A stretch of 64,000 bases of DNA, from positions 62,001-126,000 of the forward strand of contig DYKO01000007.1 of assembly GCA_020722565.1 (NCBI GenBank). Reading direction: 5' to 3'. The notes beneath the pieces were generated by a model that was given only the letters and a program-made list of their open reading frames with translations, had not been told where the DNA came from and made no database searches. The position numbers and the translations under genes were made by a program. Origin of the DNA: Rikenella microfusus (GTDB taxonomy: Bacteria > Bacteroidota > Bacteroidia > Bacteroidales > Tenuifilaceae). Of this stretch, positions 23,339 through 33,193 are shown in pieces (positions within the stretch are counted from its first letter, which is position 1; each line of letters starts with the position of its first letter).

Positions 23339-25630
23339 ATGGCAAAAGGTAAGAAAAAAAACAACGACGAGGAGAAGCCCAAGCGCATTACCAAAAAAGT
23401 TCTGAAGCAAGAGGTAATTGATTTAATGCTGGCAAATCCCGACAACAACTATAATTATAAACAAATATCAAATAAACTAGGGGTTAGCGATGAGCCAACC
23501 CGACGAATGGTCAACGAAATACTTTACGAACTTGCACAAGAGGAGCGCATTGAGGAGTTACAGCGCGGGAAGTTTAGAGCAGTAATGCAAAGCCCTCTTG
23601 TAGTGGGTATTATAGAAATGAACCCCGATGGCTCCGCCGATGTAACCACCGACGATAACAAGGAAATATTTATTCCTGATTTCAGGTTGAACCATGCTTT
23701 ACATGGCGATAGGGTTGAGGTTAGTGTTTACCGTCATCGCCGAAGGGGCTTGCTTGATGGCGAAGTTGTTCGTGTTATTGAGCGCGCCAAGCGCAACTTT
23801 GTGGGAACCATCAGCATTATTCGCAACCATGCATTTGTTATCCCCGACAACAAGTTAATGCCCTATGATATATTTATTCCAAGGGTTGATACCCGCGAGG
23901 TACGGAATGGTCAAAAAGTGATTGTTCAGATTACTGACTGGCCGGCTCGTGAGAAAACTCCTAACGGAAAGATTGTTGAGGTTTTAGGAGACCCTGGCGT
24001 ACACGAGGTTGAAATGCATGCCATTCTAGCCGAATTTGAGCTCCCCTACCGATTCCCGGAAGAACTTGATAGGCTGGCCGAAAAGATTAGCGATAAAATA
24101 ACCGAAGCCGATTACCGTGAACGTCGCGATTTTAGAGGGGTTCCTACCTTTACCATCGACCCTTTCGATGCCAAAGATTTTGACGATGCCCTTTCGGTTC
24201 AGTATCTTCCCAATGGGAATATTGAGATTGGGGTACACATTGCCGATGTTACACACTACGTACAACCAAATACCCCAATCGATAACGAGGCCATTGAAAG
24301 GGGCACCTCGGTTTACCTTGTCGACAGGTGTGTACCCATGCTACCTGAGCGATTATCGAACTACATCTGCTCGCTTCGCCCCAATGAGGAAAAACTTTGC
24401 TTTTCAGCTGTTTTTGAGATGAATGAAAATGCTGAGGTGCTTAGCCAATGGTTTGGTCGAACAGTAATACTTTCGAAACGAAGGTTTAGCTACGAGGAGG
24501 CCCAAGCCATAATTGAAACGGGTAAGGGCGATATGAGCGAACAGATATTGCTGCTGCATAAACTAGCACAAAAGCTCCGGGCCGAAAGGTTCAAAAAGGG
24601 GGCCATTGCTTTTGAACGGGTTGAGGTTAAGTTTAACTTAGACGATAAGGGTCGCCCACTTGGCGTTTATTTTAAGGAGAATAAGGAATCAAACCAGCTC
24701 ATTGAGGAGTTTATGTTACTAGCCAACCGTAAGGTTGCCAAACTCATTGGTACGCGTAAGGATGGGAAACATGTGCTGCCCTTTGTTTACCGAATTCACG
24801 ACAAACCTAATGAGGAAAAAATAAACGCATTTCGTTCATTCATTACCCGTTTTGGTTACAGCATAAGTGGTACAACCGATAGGCAGGTGAGCAAATCGCT
24901 CAACCAGCTTATGGAAAAGGTTAAGGGCCGACCCGAACAGAACCTGATTGAAACGCTTGCCCTACGGTCGATGGCTAAGGCTCGCTACTCCACCGAAAAC
25001 ATCGGACATTATGGTTTGGCTTTTCGTTACTACACCCATTTTACTTCCCCTATTCGCCGCTATCCCGATATGATGGTGCATCGCCTGCTGGCACATTATT
25101 TAAACAATGGAAAACCCAAGGATAAGGAGCAAATTGAACAGCTGTGCAAGCACTCCACCGATATGGAAATAAAGGCTACCGAAGCCGAACGGGCTTCGAT
25201 TAAATACAAGCAGGTGGAGTTTATGCAGGACAAGATTGGCGACACCTTTAAAGGGGTAATATCTGGCGTTACAAATTTTGGACTTTTTATTGAACTTACA
25301 GCTAACCAATGCGAAGGTTTAGTGGCCATCCGCGATTTAGACGATGATTACTATCGTTTTGATGAGGAGGGGTATGCCCTTGTGGGGCAGCGCAACGGTC
25401 GAAGGTTTACACTAGGTGACGAAGTGGAGGTAGAAATTTGGCGTACCAATCTTGCCAAAAAACAACTCGATTTTAAACTGGTGGGAATGATTGGAAGGAG
25501 TGATAAACCCTTGGCTGGAAAACCGGGGAAAAGCGAACCTAACAGTAAAAAAAGTACAAAACCTAAAGTAAAATCGAGCCGAAAAGGGCAACAGAAAACC
25601 CGTAACAAACAAAAAAGCAGAAGGCGCTAA
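23339..25630 (+). CDS. rnr: Ribonuclease R
   Basis: 763 residues. Order: Lys-rich N-terminus and winged-helix RNase_B OB-type region (about 20-80), cold-shock-like domains (about 85-240), the RNB catalytic domain (about 260-590) with DPFDAKDFDDALS carrying the metal-binding Asp residues, an S1 domain (about 630-715; GVISGVTNFGLFIEL), and a Lys/Arg-rich tail typical of RNase R. It degrades structured RNA 3' to 5' in the cytoplasm. It stands alone with its own promoter box, following a pseudogene region. Confidence 0.96.
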   Translation: MAKGKKKNNDEEKPKRITKKVLKQEVIDLMLANPDNNYNYKQISNKLGVSDEPTRRMVNEILYELAQEERIEELQRGKFRAVMQSPLVVGIIEMNPDGSADVTTDDNKEIFIPDFRLNHALHGDRVEVSVYRHRRRGLLDGEVVRVIERAKRNFVGTISIIRNHAFVIPDNKLMPYDIFIPRVDTREVRNGQKVIVQITDWPAREKTPNGKIVEVLGDPGVHEVEMHAILAEFELPYRFPEELDRLAEKISDKITEADYRERRDFRGVPTFTIDPFDAKDFDDALSVQYLPNGNIEIGVHIADVTHYVQPNTPIDNEAIERGTSVYLVDRCVPMLPERLSNYICSLRPNEEKLCFSAVFEMNENAEVLSQWFGRTVILSKRRFSYEEAQAIIETGKGDMSEQILLLHKLAQKLRAERFKKGAIAFERVEVKFNLDDKGRPLGVYFKENKESNQLIEEFMLLANRKVAKLIGTRKDGKHVLPFVYRIHDKPNEEKINAFRSFITRFGYSISGTTDRQVSKSLNQLMEKVKGRPEQNLIETLALRSMAKARYSTENIGHYGLAFRYYTHFTSPIRRYPDMMVHRLLAHYLNNGKPKDKEQIEQLCKHSTDMEIKATEAERASIKYKQVEFMQDKIGDTFKGVISGVTNFGLFIELTANQCEGLVAIRDLDDDYYRFDEEGYALVGQRNGRRFTLGDEVEVEIWRTNLAKKQLDFKLVGMIGRSDKPLAGKPGKSEPNSKKSTKPKVKSSRKGQQKTRNKQKSRRR

Positions 25631-26331
25631 TGTACTATTCCCTCAAAATTTAGGATTGTAATTGTGTTAAATAAAGGTATTTTTTGATACTGCTAATAGT
25701 TAAGTTCGATTCATACCTTCACTCTTAACATCATTAAATTTTTGGCTACCATTATCGAGATTAATTATCTGGCATTACCTGATTTACATCTCAACGCATT
25801 ATGTATCATCCATTTAATTATACCGCTAACCCTAACCGTTTCAAGGAACAAAGCAAGGCACATATGTGCCTTGAAAACCTGATTATGACTGGCTTTTTCA
25901 ATTGTAGCAATATCGATTGATACCTAAATTCCAATGTTGTAAGATGTTGGAACGAATTCTCTGAATAATCGTATGCAAATTGGTATATCAACCACAACAT
26001 TAATCCCAAATTACGCATTAGGTAATGCGATTTTTGCCTAAAGACCGACTAAATCAATGATTTGTCGGGATTAACCCAGAAGCCCATTGAGTAACCAACA
26101 TACTAAGTACTAATCCATTACATTCCTAATGCTTAATCTGGGTTCAAGTAAAATCTGTACAGTGAAGTAAACATATAAAATATCGCTTTTATTAGATATT
26201 CTGATATAGTGGCAAAATTATTGCGGAAAGAACTATTTATTTTGTAATGTAGAATCCAATGCTTTCAATATTCTTTGATAGCTACACAAAACTAGCATCA
26301 GGTATCAGAAATTTAAAAGAATTGGCATTGG
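25631..26331. other. Gene-free stretch of 700 bases with a 20-bp palindrome
   Basis: No convincing gene. The minus-strand frame 25818-26018 (66 codons, Leu/Arg-rich, membrane-like start) resembles no family I recognise and could be a relic. A perfect 20-bp palindrome lies at 25854-25873, flanked by imperfect TTTCAAGG/CCTTGAAA arms. No terminator was identified for rnr. Confidence 0.4.
25854..25873. repeat. Perfect 20-bp palindrome
   Basis: CAAGGCACATATGTGCCTTG reads the same on both strands. It sits in gene-free DNA 224 bases after rnr and has no T-tract, so it looks more like a dyad protein-binding site or element relic than a terminator. Confidence 0.6.
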
Positions 26332-27264
26332 TTATTTTTTCCCTTTGAAAAGATAAACAAAACCCGAAGCAGGCTCGTATTGATTGGTATAGTCCTCTAT
26401 AACGTAGTAGTAGATTCCCTCTGGCATATCATTACCTTGATTATTTTTCCCATCCCAAAGAATAATGCTCGATTCTGTTTTATTGATGAGTGCACCAGAA
26501 CGAGTAAATATCCTGATATCGAACCATGCCGTACCACTTGTAGATACTTCAAAAAAATCGTTTAATCCATCACCGTTTGGTGTAAAAACATTTGGTATGT
26601 TTTCAAGTTTCACCCTTCCCGAAGTAAGGTCGGGTTGTATATTGAGGGTATGAGTGAATTCTGCTGTTTCCCCGGAATTGGTATTACTAACCTCAAGTTT
26701 AACCGAGTGAATTCCCGCGGTTGAAAAGCTGTAGTAAATATTAGGCCATTGGCCTAAAAGATTATTGTCAAAAGTATTTCCGCTGAGTGGACTGCCATCG
26801 ATAAACCAACTGAATCGGAGGTTTCCGAGGGAATCGGGATTATTGGGAATAATGTAGCCATTAAGGAATACTCTTTTATAAGTGACTAAACGTCCTAAGT
26901 TTATGTCGGGTCTAACAAAAAAGAATGCCGGGCTAAGGGGTATTTCCCTAGAATGGGTTAGGGTTTCGCCATTAAGCGAATAGCTCAGGGTAACAGCAAT
27001 GCTATCGTCCCAGCTGGTATAGCTGTAGGTATGGATAGGGGTTGCTTCATTGGAACTATTGCTATCGCCAAAGTCCCAACTAATTGGGACTATATCTTGC
27101 CTAGGAATGAACTGAAGTGTTGATTGGGAGCTTATGTTATTTGTTTCTATTAACTTCCAGGTAAAGATAGAATCTGACTCAAATCTCTGAGAAAAAACAT
27201 TCATGGAATTGATTAGTAAGGCTGTTAGGGTTACCATTACTATTTGCACTATGTTTCGAAACAT
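26332..27264 (-). CDS. Secreted protein with T9SS type B (gliding-type) C-terminal domain
   Basis: 310 residues. Signal peptide (1-26), a PKD-like region (about 50-110; PISWDFGDSNSSNEATPIHTYS fits the PKD motif), a second Ig-like region (about 120-210), and a C-terminal sorting domain from about 222 (NVFTPNGDGLNDFFEV, IFTRSGALI, WDGKNNQGNDMPEGIYYYVI). This ending matches that of the giant adhesin, so both should use the same secretion route. Binding partner unknown. Monocistronic; no PorP/SprF gene nearby. Confidence 0.9.
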   Translation of the reverse strand: MFRNIVQIVMVTLTALLINSMNVFSQRFESDSIFTWKLIETNNISSQSTLQFIPRQDIVPISWDFGDSNSSNEATPIHTYSYTSWDDSIAVTLSYSLNGETLTHSREIPLSPAFFFVRPDINLGRLVTYKRVFLNGYIIPNNPDSLGNLRFSWFIDGSPLSGNTFDNNLLGQWPNIYYSFSTAGIHSVKLEVSNTNSGETAEFTHTLNIQPDLTSGRVKLENIPNVFTPNGDGLNDFFEVSTSGTAWFDIRIFTRSGALINKTESSIILWDGKNNQGNDMPEGIYYYVIEDYTNQYEPASGFVYLFKGKK

Positions 27265-27312
27265 TGCTAAACGGGTTTATTAGGTAAAATTAAGATAATT
27301 TTGTTTTTGTGG

Positions 27313-28416
27313 CTATATCTTTTCAGTCAATTTTTGAACCACCCTAAAGTTATTGAAAAATTCCTTGGCAAAAACCCTAATAACGGTATAGCCCGGAATG
27401 GCCAAAAGCATACCCAGAATACCTGCAACGCTACCAGCAATTAGCAGGACGATAAAAATTTCAAGAGGATGGGCCCTAACGCTACTACCATATATCAAAG
27501 GTTGAAATATTACGTTGTCAATCAGTTGGGTAATTAAAAATACGGCTAAAATGACCAACGTAAGAGTTAACAAATCGGCATTAAACCCAGTTTGGAGCTG
27601 AGTAGCCAGTGCAATTAGGGTTCCCAAAATTGTGCCGGTTAGTGGACCCACATAGGGAACAACATTCATAATTCCGGCAATCAGACCAACCACAACGGCT
27701 GTTTCAAACTTTATGCCTACTATGGTCAAACCAATAGTATCCAGTATTAGTATTCCTGTGCTTTCAATCATTATACCTATGAAATACCGGCGTAATAAAC
27801 GGTTTATACTAATGAGCGCTCGGGTAATCTGATTCTCATACTTTTGCGGGAAAATCAGTATAACGCTTTTAAAGAAAAGTGTATCATCCTTTAAGAAAAA
27901 GAATGTTATAAAACTGATTGAGAATAGTGCGATGAACATGCTAACCAGTAAATTGGCGGTTGATGTAAAGGCACTGGTTACCGTCGAAACGGTAAATATT
28001 CCCGATATCTTCTGAACTAAAAACTCGCGTAGCGAGAAACTCTGTGCGCTTAAAGGCAGGTAATGCCTGATAAAATTCTGTACGGAATCAATTGGTGCCG
28101 AAAATGATGCAACCAGACCCTGAACATCAATTGAGCCAAGCTCATTTAGCTGTGCCACAACCAACGGAATCATAATACTGAAAAAGGCAATGAAAAGCAT
28201 CCAAATGGTTAATAGCGCCACCAAGGCACCAAGAAAACGCGGTGGCGACCAACTACGAATTTTAAGGTTTGATATAAAGTCAACAATAGGCTTCCCCATT
28301 AAACTTAGAACGGCTGATATAAGTATATAGGCCACAATATTTGAAAAATACCAAACCAGAAATGCTACAAGAGAAACAATAAACCCTATAATTATATACC
28401 GAACCAGCTGATTCAT
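27313..28416 (-). CDS. AI-2E family transporter
   Basis: 367 residues with about eight membrane segments: an N-terminal pair, a paired segment near 60-90, a soluble extracytoplasmic part (about 95-145), and a conserved C-terminal half with VGLIAGIMNVVPYVGPLTG and AHPLEIFIVLLIAGSVAG. The family (PerM/YhhT) includes exporters of AI-2 and Na+/H+ antiporters; substrate cannot be assigned. A complete Bacteroidota promoter lies just upstream (28433-28463), which fits the start at 28416. Confidence 0.92.
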   Translation of the reverse strand: MNQLVRYIIIGFIVSLVAFLVWYFSNIVAYILISAVLSLMGKPIVDFISNLKIRSWSPPRFLGALVALLTIWMLFIAFFSIMIPLVVAQLNELGSIDVQGLVASFSAPIDSVQNFIRHYLPLSAQSFSLREFLVQKISGIFTVSTVTSAFTSTANLLVSMFIALFSISFITFFFLKDDTLFFKSVILIFPQKYENQITRALISINRLLRRYFIGIMIESTGILILDTIGLTIVGIKFETAVVVGLIAGIMNVVPYVGPLTGTILGTLIALATQLQTGFNADLLTLTLVILAVFLITQLIDNVIFQPLIYGSSVRAHPLEIFIVLLIAGSVAGILGMLLAIPGYTVIRVFAKEFFNNFRVVQKLTEKI

Positions 28417-28432
28417 GAAGCAAAATTTTTAT

Positions 28433-28463
28433 CAAACCTAATTGAAAAAAGGAAAAATTCAAA
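28433..28463 (-). promoter_or_regulatory. Complete Bacteroidota promoter for the AI-2E gene
   Basis: On the minus strand TTTG (28463-28460), 19 bases, then TAGGTTTG (28440-28433). Both elements are exact and at consensus spacing. The -7 box ends 17 bases from the ATG, so the leader is about 10 bases. Confidence 0.7.
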
Positions 28464-28535
28464 ATTTATTTCGGCTTAAAGGCTTTTATTTAGATAATAG
28501 CTAAATTGATACCCAAATTATAAATTGCGATTAGA

Positions 28536-29291
28536 ATGCCAACCCTTGGAATTATTGGTGGTTCAGGTCTCGATAATCCCGATATTTTAAAGGATGTTCA
28601 AACTGAAGAGGTTCAAACACCTTATGGTAAACCCAATGCACCAATTAAAATTGGCTATTTAGAAGAGAATAGAGTATTGATTCTTGCCCGCCACGGATTA
28701 AAGCATCAGTACAGCCCAAGTGAGGTAAACTACCGGGCAAATGTTTGGGCATTGAAACAGCTTGGTGCAAATTGCATTATTGCCACCACGGCCTGTGGCA
28801 GCTTGCGCGAAGAGATAAAAAGAGGCGATTTTGTACTTCTCAATCAGTTTATCGATTTTACACGCAGGCGAATAAATACTTTCCATGAGACCTTTTCAAA
28901 TGGTGCGGTCCATACCCCAATGGCTGAACCTTTTGATGCGCGGCTCAGGAAACATATTTTAAAATGCACAAAGGAAATGGGGATTACCTGTCATCCAAAA
29001 GGCACAGTGGTTACCATAGAGGGCCCACGTTTCTCAACCCGGGCCGAATCCATGATGTTTCGGTCATGGGATACCGATGTTATAAATATGTCGGTTGCCA
29101 CTGAAGCAGCCCTGGCCAATGAAATTAGAATCCCCTATGCTGCCATTGCCATGAGCACCGATTACGATTGCTGGAAAACCGATGAACAACCCGTTTCATG
29201 GGAAGAAGTGACTAACATTTTTGAGGCTAATGCCGGCAATATGATTAACCTGTTAAGGCATGTTATCCAAACTTTTACCTTGGAGCTATGA
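28536..29291 (+). CDS. mtnP: S-methyl-5'-thioadenosine phosphorylase
   Basis: 251 residues. It splits methylthioadenosine (MTA) with phosphate to adenine and methylthioribose-1-phosphate. Visible: GIIGGSGL (phosphate loop), ARHG, TACGSL, GPRFSTRAE, and STDYDCWK, whose Asp residues in the MTA phosphorylases bind the adenine base and separate them from 6-oxopurine phosphorylases. Near residue 188 the usual MS(V/T)xPE reads MSVATEAAL, so the conserved Pro is changed. It is coupled to a GNAT gene by an ATGA overlap. MtnA and a possible next-step aldolase lie 13 kb away. Confidence 0.9.
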   Translation: MPTLGIIGGSGLDNPDILKDVQTEEVQTPYGKPNAPIKIGYLEENRVLILARHGLKHQYSPSEVNYRANVWALKQLGANCIIATTACGSLREEIKRGDFVLLNQFIDFTRRRINTFHETFSNGAVHTPMAEPFDARLRKHILKCTKEMGITCHPKGTVVTIEGPRFSTRAESMMFRSWDTDVINMSVATEAALANEIRIPYAAIAMSTDYDCWKTDEQPVSWEEVTNIFEANAGNMINLLRHVIQTFTLEL

Positions 29292-29722
29292 TTGCTATTC
29301 GTTATGCCCGCCCCGATGATTTTGATGATGTATATCAATTGATATGCGATCTGGAGAGCGAAAGGTTAGATTTTAACTCTTTACATCAAACTTACCTGCA
29401 TAATCTTAATGATCCACTAATACGGTACCTAGTTGCTTTTGCTAACCAAAGAGTTATAGGTTTTTTAAGCCTACATATCCAACACATCCTACATCATGAA
29501 AAGCCCACCTGTGAGCTACAGGAGCTCAACATTGCCGAACCCTACCGTTCGCAGGGCATCGGTACCAAGCTATTGGAACAGGCAGAGCAAATAGCATCCG
29601 ATTTAGGTTTTGAGGAGATTGAGCTAACCACACGGATACACAGGGTAAAAGCACAGGAATTTTATAATCGTCACAGCTACAATAAAACTCATTTTAAGTA
29701 CGTAAAAAAATTTAAGGTGTAA
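29288..29722 (+). CDS. GNAT family N-acetyltransferase
   Basis: 144 residues, one GNAT fold. The acetyl-CoA loop is visible as EPYRSQGIGTKLLEQAE (about 94-110), and the C-terminal strand/helix contains RVKAQEFYNRHSY. Acceptor unknown. Its ATG overlaps the mtnP stop by four bases, so the two are probably made together, though no pathway link is evident. Confidence 0.88.
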   Translation: MIAIRYARPDDFDDVYQLICDLESERLDFNSLHQTYLHNLNDPLIRYLVAFANQRVIGFLSLHIQHILHHEKPTCELQELNIAEPYRSQGIGTKLLEQAEQIASDLGFEEIELTTRIHRVKAQEFYNRHSYNKTHFKYVKKFKV

Positions 29723-30046
29723 GAGACTCGATAAAAGTTGTAAATAGTTAAATAAAAGTAAAATTTAAAAATACAGGCCTTCATGGCCAGAAGCATAACA
29801 AATATTTGGGTCTGATTAAGTAAGCAAAAGGGAAATATCTAAGATATGGAGTTTGAAGTCCATATTATTAAATGGCAGAAAGGATGCTACCAATTAAGGA
29901 GCAACCAAAATACATCGCTACAGTCAACCCATAAAATGCTTTTCTTTTTTTGGGGGGTGATAATTGTTTGTTTATATTTGTTCAAGCATTTTAGTGCAAG
30001 GAATTAGAATTATTAACATACTGATAATTAATATACAATAACAAAA
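29723..30046 (+). other. Intergenic stretch holding the adk promoter
   Basis: 324 bases without a gene. A 7-bp inverted repeat (ATATGGA/TCCATAT, 29844-29865) and a short GGCC-type hairpin are present but weak. The only feature I would support is the adk promoter at 29949-29980. Confidence 0.5.
29949..29980 (+). promoter_or_regulatory. Complete Bacteroidota promoter for adk
   Basis: TTTG (29949-29952), 20 bases, TATATTTG (29973-29980). Both elements exact. The leader to the adk ATG would be about 60 bases, longer than most here. Confidence 0.65.
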
Positions 30047-30622
30047 ATGCTAAACATTGTTCTATTTGGCCCCCCAGGAGCAGGCAAGGGCACGCAGTCG
30101 CAAAAAATTATTGAGAAATACAAGCTGCAGCATCTGGCAACCGGCGATATGTTAAGAGCTGCAATACGTGAAAAATCGCCAATTGGAATAGAGGCTCAGA
30201 AGTATATCGATAAGGGACAGCTGGTTCCCGACGAAATGGTAATAGACCTTATTGCTGCTGAGCTCGACAATCATTACGAAGTCCCTGGTTTTGTTTTCGA
30301 TGGTTTCCCCCGAACTACTGTTCAGGCCCGCAAGCTCGATGAAATGCTTGAAGTCAAAAAAGCTCCAATAACAGTAATGCTGGCACTTGAGGTCGATTAC
30401 GACGAACTTATCGCCCGCTTGGTAAATAGAGGGAAGATTAGCGATCGTACCGATGATCAGGACGAAAATGTAATTCGTAGCAGGATTGATATTTACAACA
30501 AAACCACGCTACCGGTTATGGATTACTACAAGACTCAGGGGAAGTATCGAGGCATAAACGGAATGGGCAGCATTGATGAGATTTTTAACCGAATATGCAA
30601 GGTAATTGATAGCAGCAAATAG
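30047..30622 (+). CDS. adk: Adenylate kinase, short-LID form
   Basis: 191 residues. P-loop GPPGAGKGTQS (about 8-18), AMP-binding TGDMLR and DGFPRT motifs, then a short LID (NRGKISDRTDDQDENVIRSR, about 126-145) in place of the long, often Zn-binding LID. Short-LID forms are common in Bacteroidota. It interconverts ATP+AMP and 2 ADP in the cytoplasm. Followed by a strong terminator, so it appears to be monocistronic. Confidence 0.97.
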   Translation: MLNIVLFGPPGAGKGTQSQKIIEKYKLQHLATGDMLRAAIREKSPIGIEAQKYIDKGQLVPDEMVIDLIAAELDNHYEVPGFVFDGFPRTTVQARKLDEMLEVKKAPITVMLALEVDYDELIARLVNRGKISDRTDDQDENVIRSRIDIYNKTTLPVMDYYKTQGKYRGINGMGSIDEIFNRICKVIDSSK

Positions 30623-30645
30623 ATTTTTTTTACGTTTTTCAAAGG

Positions 30646-30670
30646 CCATCAGGTATTGATGGTTTTTTTT
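30646..30670 (+). terminator. Intrinsic terminator of adk
   Basis: CCATCA (30646-30651), loop of five, TGATGG (30657-30662), then eight T. The stem is extended by weak pairs. Confidence 0.8.
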
Positions 30671-30740
30671 GTATCTTAATTCTACTAATTATCATGCAAT
30701 TGACTTTTAGTGTTCTTTTTTACCATTCGGGTTTTTAGAG

Positions 30741-30748
30741 TAACTTTG
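30741..30748 (+). promoter_or_regulatory. -7 box (TAACTTTG) for obg
   Basis: Exact TAnnTTTG 20 bases before the obg ATG; no -33 TTTG found. Confidence 0.4.
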
Positions 30749-30767
30749 CCGTCAGTACTGAAAAACT

Positions 30768-31769
30768 ATGTCGAATTCCAACTTTGTTGATTACGTAAAA
30801 ATATTTTGCCGTTCCGGCAAGGGCGGTGCAGGGAGCGTTCATTTCAGGCGAGAAAAGTTTGTTCAAAAGGGAGGCCCGGATGGCGGCGATGGTGGCCGGG
30901 GTGGAAACATTTACCTAAAGGGAAACAGTCAGCTATGGACCCTACTTCACCTTAAATATAAGAGGCATATTTTTGCAGGGAATGGTGAATCAGGGGGTGG
31001 GGCTCGCTGCACGGGGAAGGATGGTGAAGATGTTTACATTGATGTCCCCATTGGAACCATTGCACGTAATGCTGAAACCGGTGAGGTAATTGCTGAAATA
31101 ACCGAGCACAATCAGGCTGAGATGATAATGAGGGGAGGGCGCGGTGGTCTTGGCAACTGGAATTTCCGTACGGCAACCCTGCAAACACCCCGATTTGCCC
31201 AGCCGGGCGAACCGGCTGAAGAAGGCTACATCATACTGGAACTTAAAATATTGGCCGATGTGGGGCTGGTTGGTTTCCCAAATGCCGGTAAGTCAACCCT
31301 GCTTTCTGTGGTGAGTGCAGCAAAACCAAAAATTGCCGATTATCCGTTCACCACACTGGTACCCAACGTGGGCATTGTTCGTTATCACGATGAAAGGTCG
31401 TTTGTTATGGCCGATATCCCCGGCATCATTGAAGGTGCTCATGAAGGGAAAGGCCTTGGTTTGCGATTTCTGCGCCACATTGAGCGAAACTCAATGCTAC
31501 TCTTCATGGTTCCCGCCAACTCCGATGATGTAATTACACAATATGAAATTTTGGTAAATGAGCTTAGAATGTATAACCCTGAGCTACTTGAAAAGAAACG
31601 TGCTCTGGCCATAACCAAGTGCGACCTTGTTGATGCGGAGCAGAAGAAAAAAATAGTCAGTAATCTACCGCCTATCCCTACAGTATTTATTTCATCGGTT
31701 ACCGGAGAGGGCATCGAAAAACTTAAGGATATACTTTGGCAGAATTTAAACTCAAACAGCAATGATTGA
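30768..31769 (+). CDS. obg: GTPase Obg
   Basis: 333 residues. Gly-rich Obg domain (about 1-158; RGGRGGLGN), then the G domain with G1 GFPNAGKST (about 166-174), G3 [10 protein letters not shown]4 TKCD and G5-like SSVTGEG. It ends after the G domain and lacks the C-terminal OCT domain. Obg is an essential ribosome-associated GTPase linked to stress and growth control. The gene opens a run obg-PAP2-pssA; its stop overlaps the PAP2 start by 8 bases. Confidence 0.96.
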   Translation: MSNSNFVDYVKIFCRSGKGGAGSVHFRREKFVQKGGPDGGDGGRGGNIYLKGNSQLWTLLHLKYKRHIFAGNGESGGGARCTGKDGEDVYIDVPIGTIARNAETGEVIAEITEHNQAEMIMRGGRGGLGNWNFRTATLQTPRFAQPGEPAEEGYIILELKILADVGLVGFPNAGKSTLLSVVSAAKPKIADYPFTTLVPNVGIVRYHDERSFVMADIPGIIEGAHEGKGLGLRFLRHIERNSMLLFMVPANSDDVITQYEILVNELRMYNPELLEKKRALAITKCDLVDAEQKKKIVSNLPPIPTVFISSVTGEGIEKLKDILWQNLNSNSND

Positions 31770-32331
31770 CTACCTAGTAAAACTCGACACCCAACTGTTT
31801 CTATGGCTTAATGGCATGCATTCACCTTTTTGGGATGGCATCATGCTGTTTGCCTCGGGCAAGCTCACCTGGCTGCCCTTATACCTTATCATAATTTACT
31901 TTTTGGCTCGTCGCTACCAATGGAAAACCATATGGTGGTTGGTTGCCGTAGCATCGGTAATTATACTTTCAGACCAACTTTCGGTTCATCTTTTTAAAAA
32001 TGTATTTCAGCGGTTAAGGCCCTGTCATGAACCCAGTTTAAACGGTTTAATACATCTTGTAAGGGGTTGCGGTGGTAAATATGGTTTTGTATCGTCGCAT
32101 GCGGCCAATACATTTGGGGTGGCAACGTTTCTTAGCTTCCTTTTCCTTAGAAAGTCGGCAACCATAGGATTAATTTTATGGGCAGCATTTGTTTCGTACA
32201 GCCGTATATACCTGGGAGTTCATTACCCAGCAGATGTTATTGTTGGAGGTATGCTTGGCGCTGCTGTTGGATATTTAGTGTGGTTGGCAATCAACTTAGC
32301 CATAAATAAAAATATTTTTAAAAGTAGGTAG
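31762..32331 (+). CDS. PAP2 family phosphatase, membrane
   Basis: 189 residues, about five membrane segments. The three PAP2 motifs are complete: KNVFQRLRP (about 74-82), SSHA (about 112-115, for PSGH) and [12 protein letters not shown] (about 152-163). These proteins dephosphorylate undecaprenyl pyrophosphate, phosphatidate or phosphatidylglycerol phosphate at the outer face of the inner membrane. Next to pssA, a lipid role is plausible, but undecaprenyl recycling is equally possible. Overlaps obg by 8 bases. Confidence 0.92.
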   Translation: MIDYLVKLDTQLFLWLNGMHSPFWDGIMLFASGKLTWLPLYLIIIYFLARRYQWKTIWWLVAVASVIILSDQLSVHLFKNVFQRLRPCHEPSLNGLIHLVRGCGGKYGFVSSHAANTFGVATFLSFLFLRKSATIGLILWAAFVSYSRIYLGVHYPADVIVGGMLGAAVGYLVWLAINLAINKNIFKSR

Positions 32332-32382
32332 AATATTCATCGGCCTTTTTTGTATGTTTAGTATCAGAAAATAAAAACTGAA

Positions 32383-33132
32383 ATGTATAAATTTAAAAAG
32401 GTAATTAGGCACTTTCCCAATGTTATCACCCTAATGAATTTGGTATCGGGGAGCATATCAATTGTGGCATCGTTTGAAGGCAAGTTTGAAATTGCGGGGC
32501 TCCTAATAATTCTGGCAGGGATATTTGACTTTTTCGATGGCTTTACTGCAAGGCTCATTGGAGCCTATACCCAGTTAGGTAAGGAACTCGACTCGCTATC
32601 GGATGTGGTAAGTTTTGGTGTGGCACCCTCCATTATTCTTTACCACCTTATGAGACAAAGACTGGGACTTTCCGGCTTCCACGGTGTTTTTGATGGTCAT
32701 ATTATCTTGCTTATTCCATTTGTAGTAGCGGCATTCTCATCGTTACGTTTGGGGCTGTTTAATATAGATGAGCGCCAGACCTCTTCGTTTATTGGTCTGC
32801 CTACCCCTGCCAATGCCTTTTTGATAGTTGGTCTTGTGTTTGGTATTCACAGCAATTGGGCAGAACTTTTTATATGGCTTACCAATTCGACACTGAAATT
32901 AACGGTTATTTCTATAATTCTATCGTTCCTATTGGTTTGCGAGTTACCCATGTTTTCGCTAAAAATAAAGTCGCTGAAACCCTCTATTGCCTACAAGCAG
33001 TTCACCTTTTTAGCCGGTATTATTGTATTGCTGTTGATTTTCCAAAAAGCAGCACTTTCGCTCATTATTGTTTGGTACCTTGTTCTTTCGTTGATTTATT
33101 TTGGTTACGAACGATTAGTGGCAAAGCAGTGA
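32383..33132 (+). CDS. pssA: CDP-diacylglycerol-serine O-phosphatidyltransferase
   Basis: 249 residues with about seven membrane segments. The CDP-alcohol phosphotransferase motif is complete: DFFDGFTARLIGAYTQLGKE followed by LDSLSD, matching DxxDGxxARx8Gx3Dx3D (about residues 47-69). It makes phosphatidylserine from CDP-diacylglycerol and serine, the first step to phosphatidylethanolamine, at the inner membrane. No psd gene is in the window. It follows the PAP2 gene by 51 bases. Confidence 0.93.
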   Translation: MYKFKKVIRHFPNVITLMNLVSGSISIVASFEGKFEIAGLLIILAGIFDFFDGFTARLIGAYTQLGKELDSLSDVVSFGVAPSIILYHLMRQRLGLSGFHGVFDGHIILLIPFVVAAFSSLRLGLFNIDERQTSSFIGLPTPANAFLIVGLVFGIHSNWAELFIWLTNSTLKLTVISIILSFLLVCELPMFSLKIKSLKPSIAYKQFTFLAGIIVLLLIFQKAALSLIIVWYLVLSLIYFGYERLVAKQ

Positions 33133-33162
33133 AAGTAATCAGCAATCAAAGTAAAAATTATC

Positions 33163-33170
33163 TATTTTTG
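33163..33170 (+). promoter_or_regulatory. -7 box (TATTTTTG) for purS
   Basis: Exact TAnnTTTG 24 bases before the purS ATG; no -33 TTTG found. Confidence 0.4.
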
Positions 33171-33193
33171 TCGAAGTAAAAAACTAACAACAC

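Noticed and set aside
25818-26018. 66-codon minus-strand frame considered as a transposase end
   Set aside because: Basic, Leu-rich character suggested a transposase, but no DDE motif, no inverted ends and no neighbouring fragments supported it.
29844-29865. ATATGGA/TCCATAT inverted repeat upstream of adk
   Set aside because: Seven AT-rich pairs with no T-tract, no defined position relative to a promoter; likely chance.
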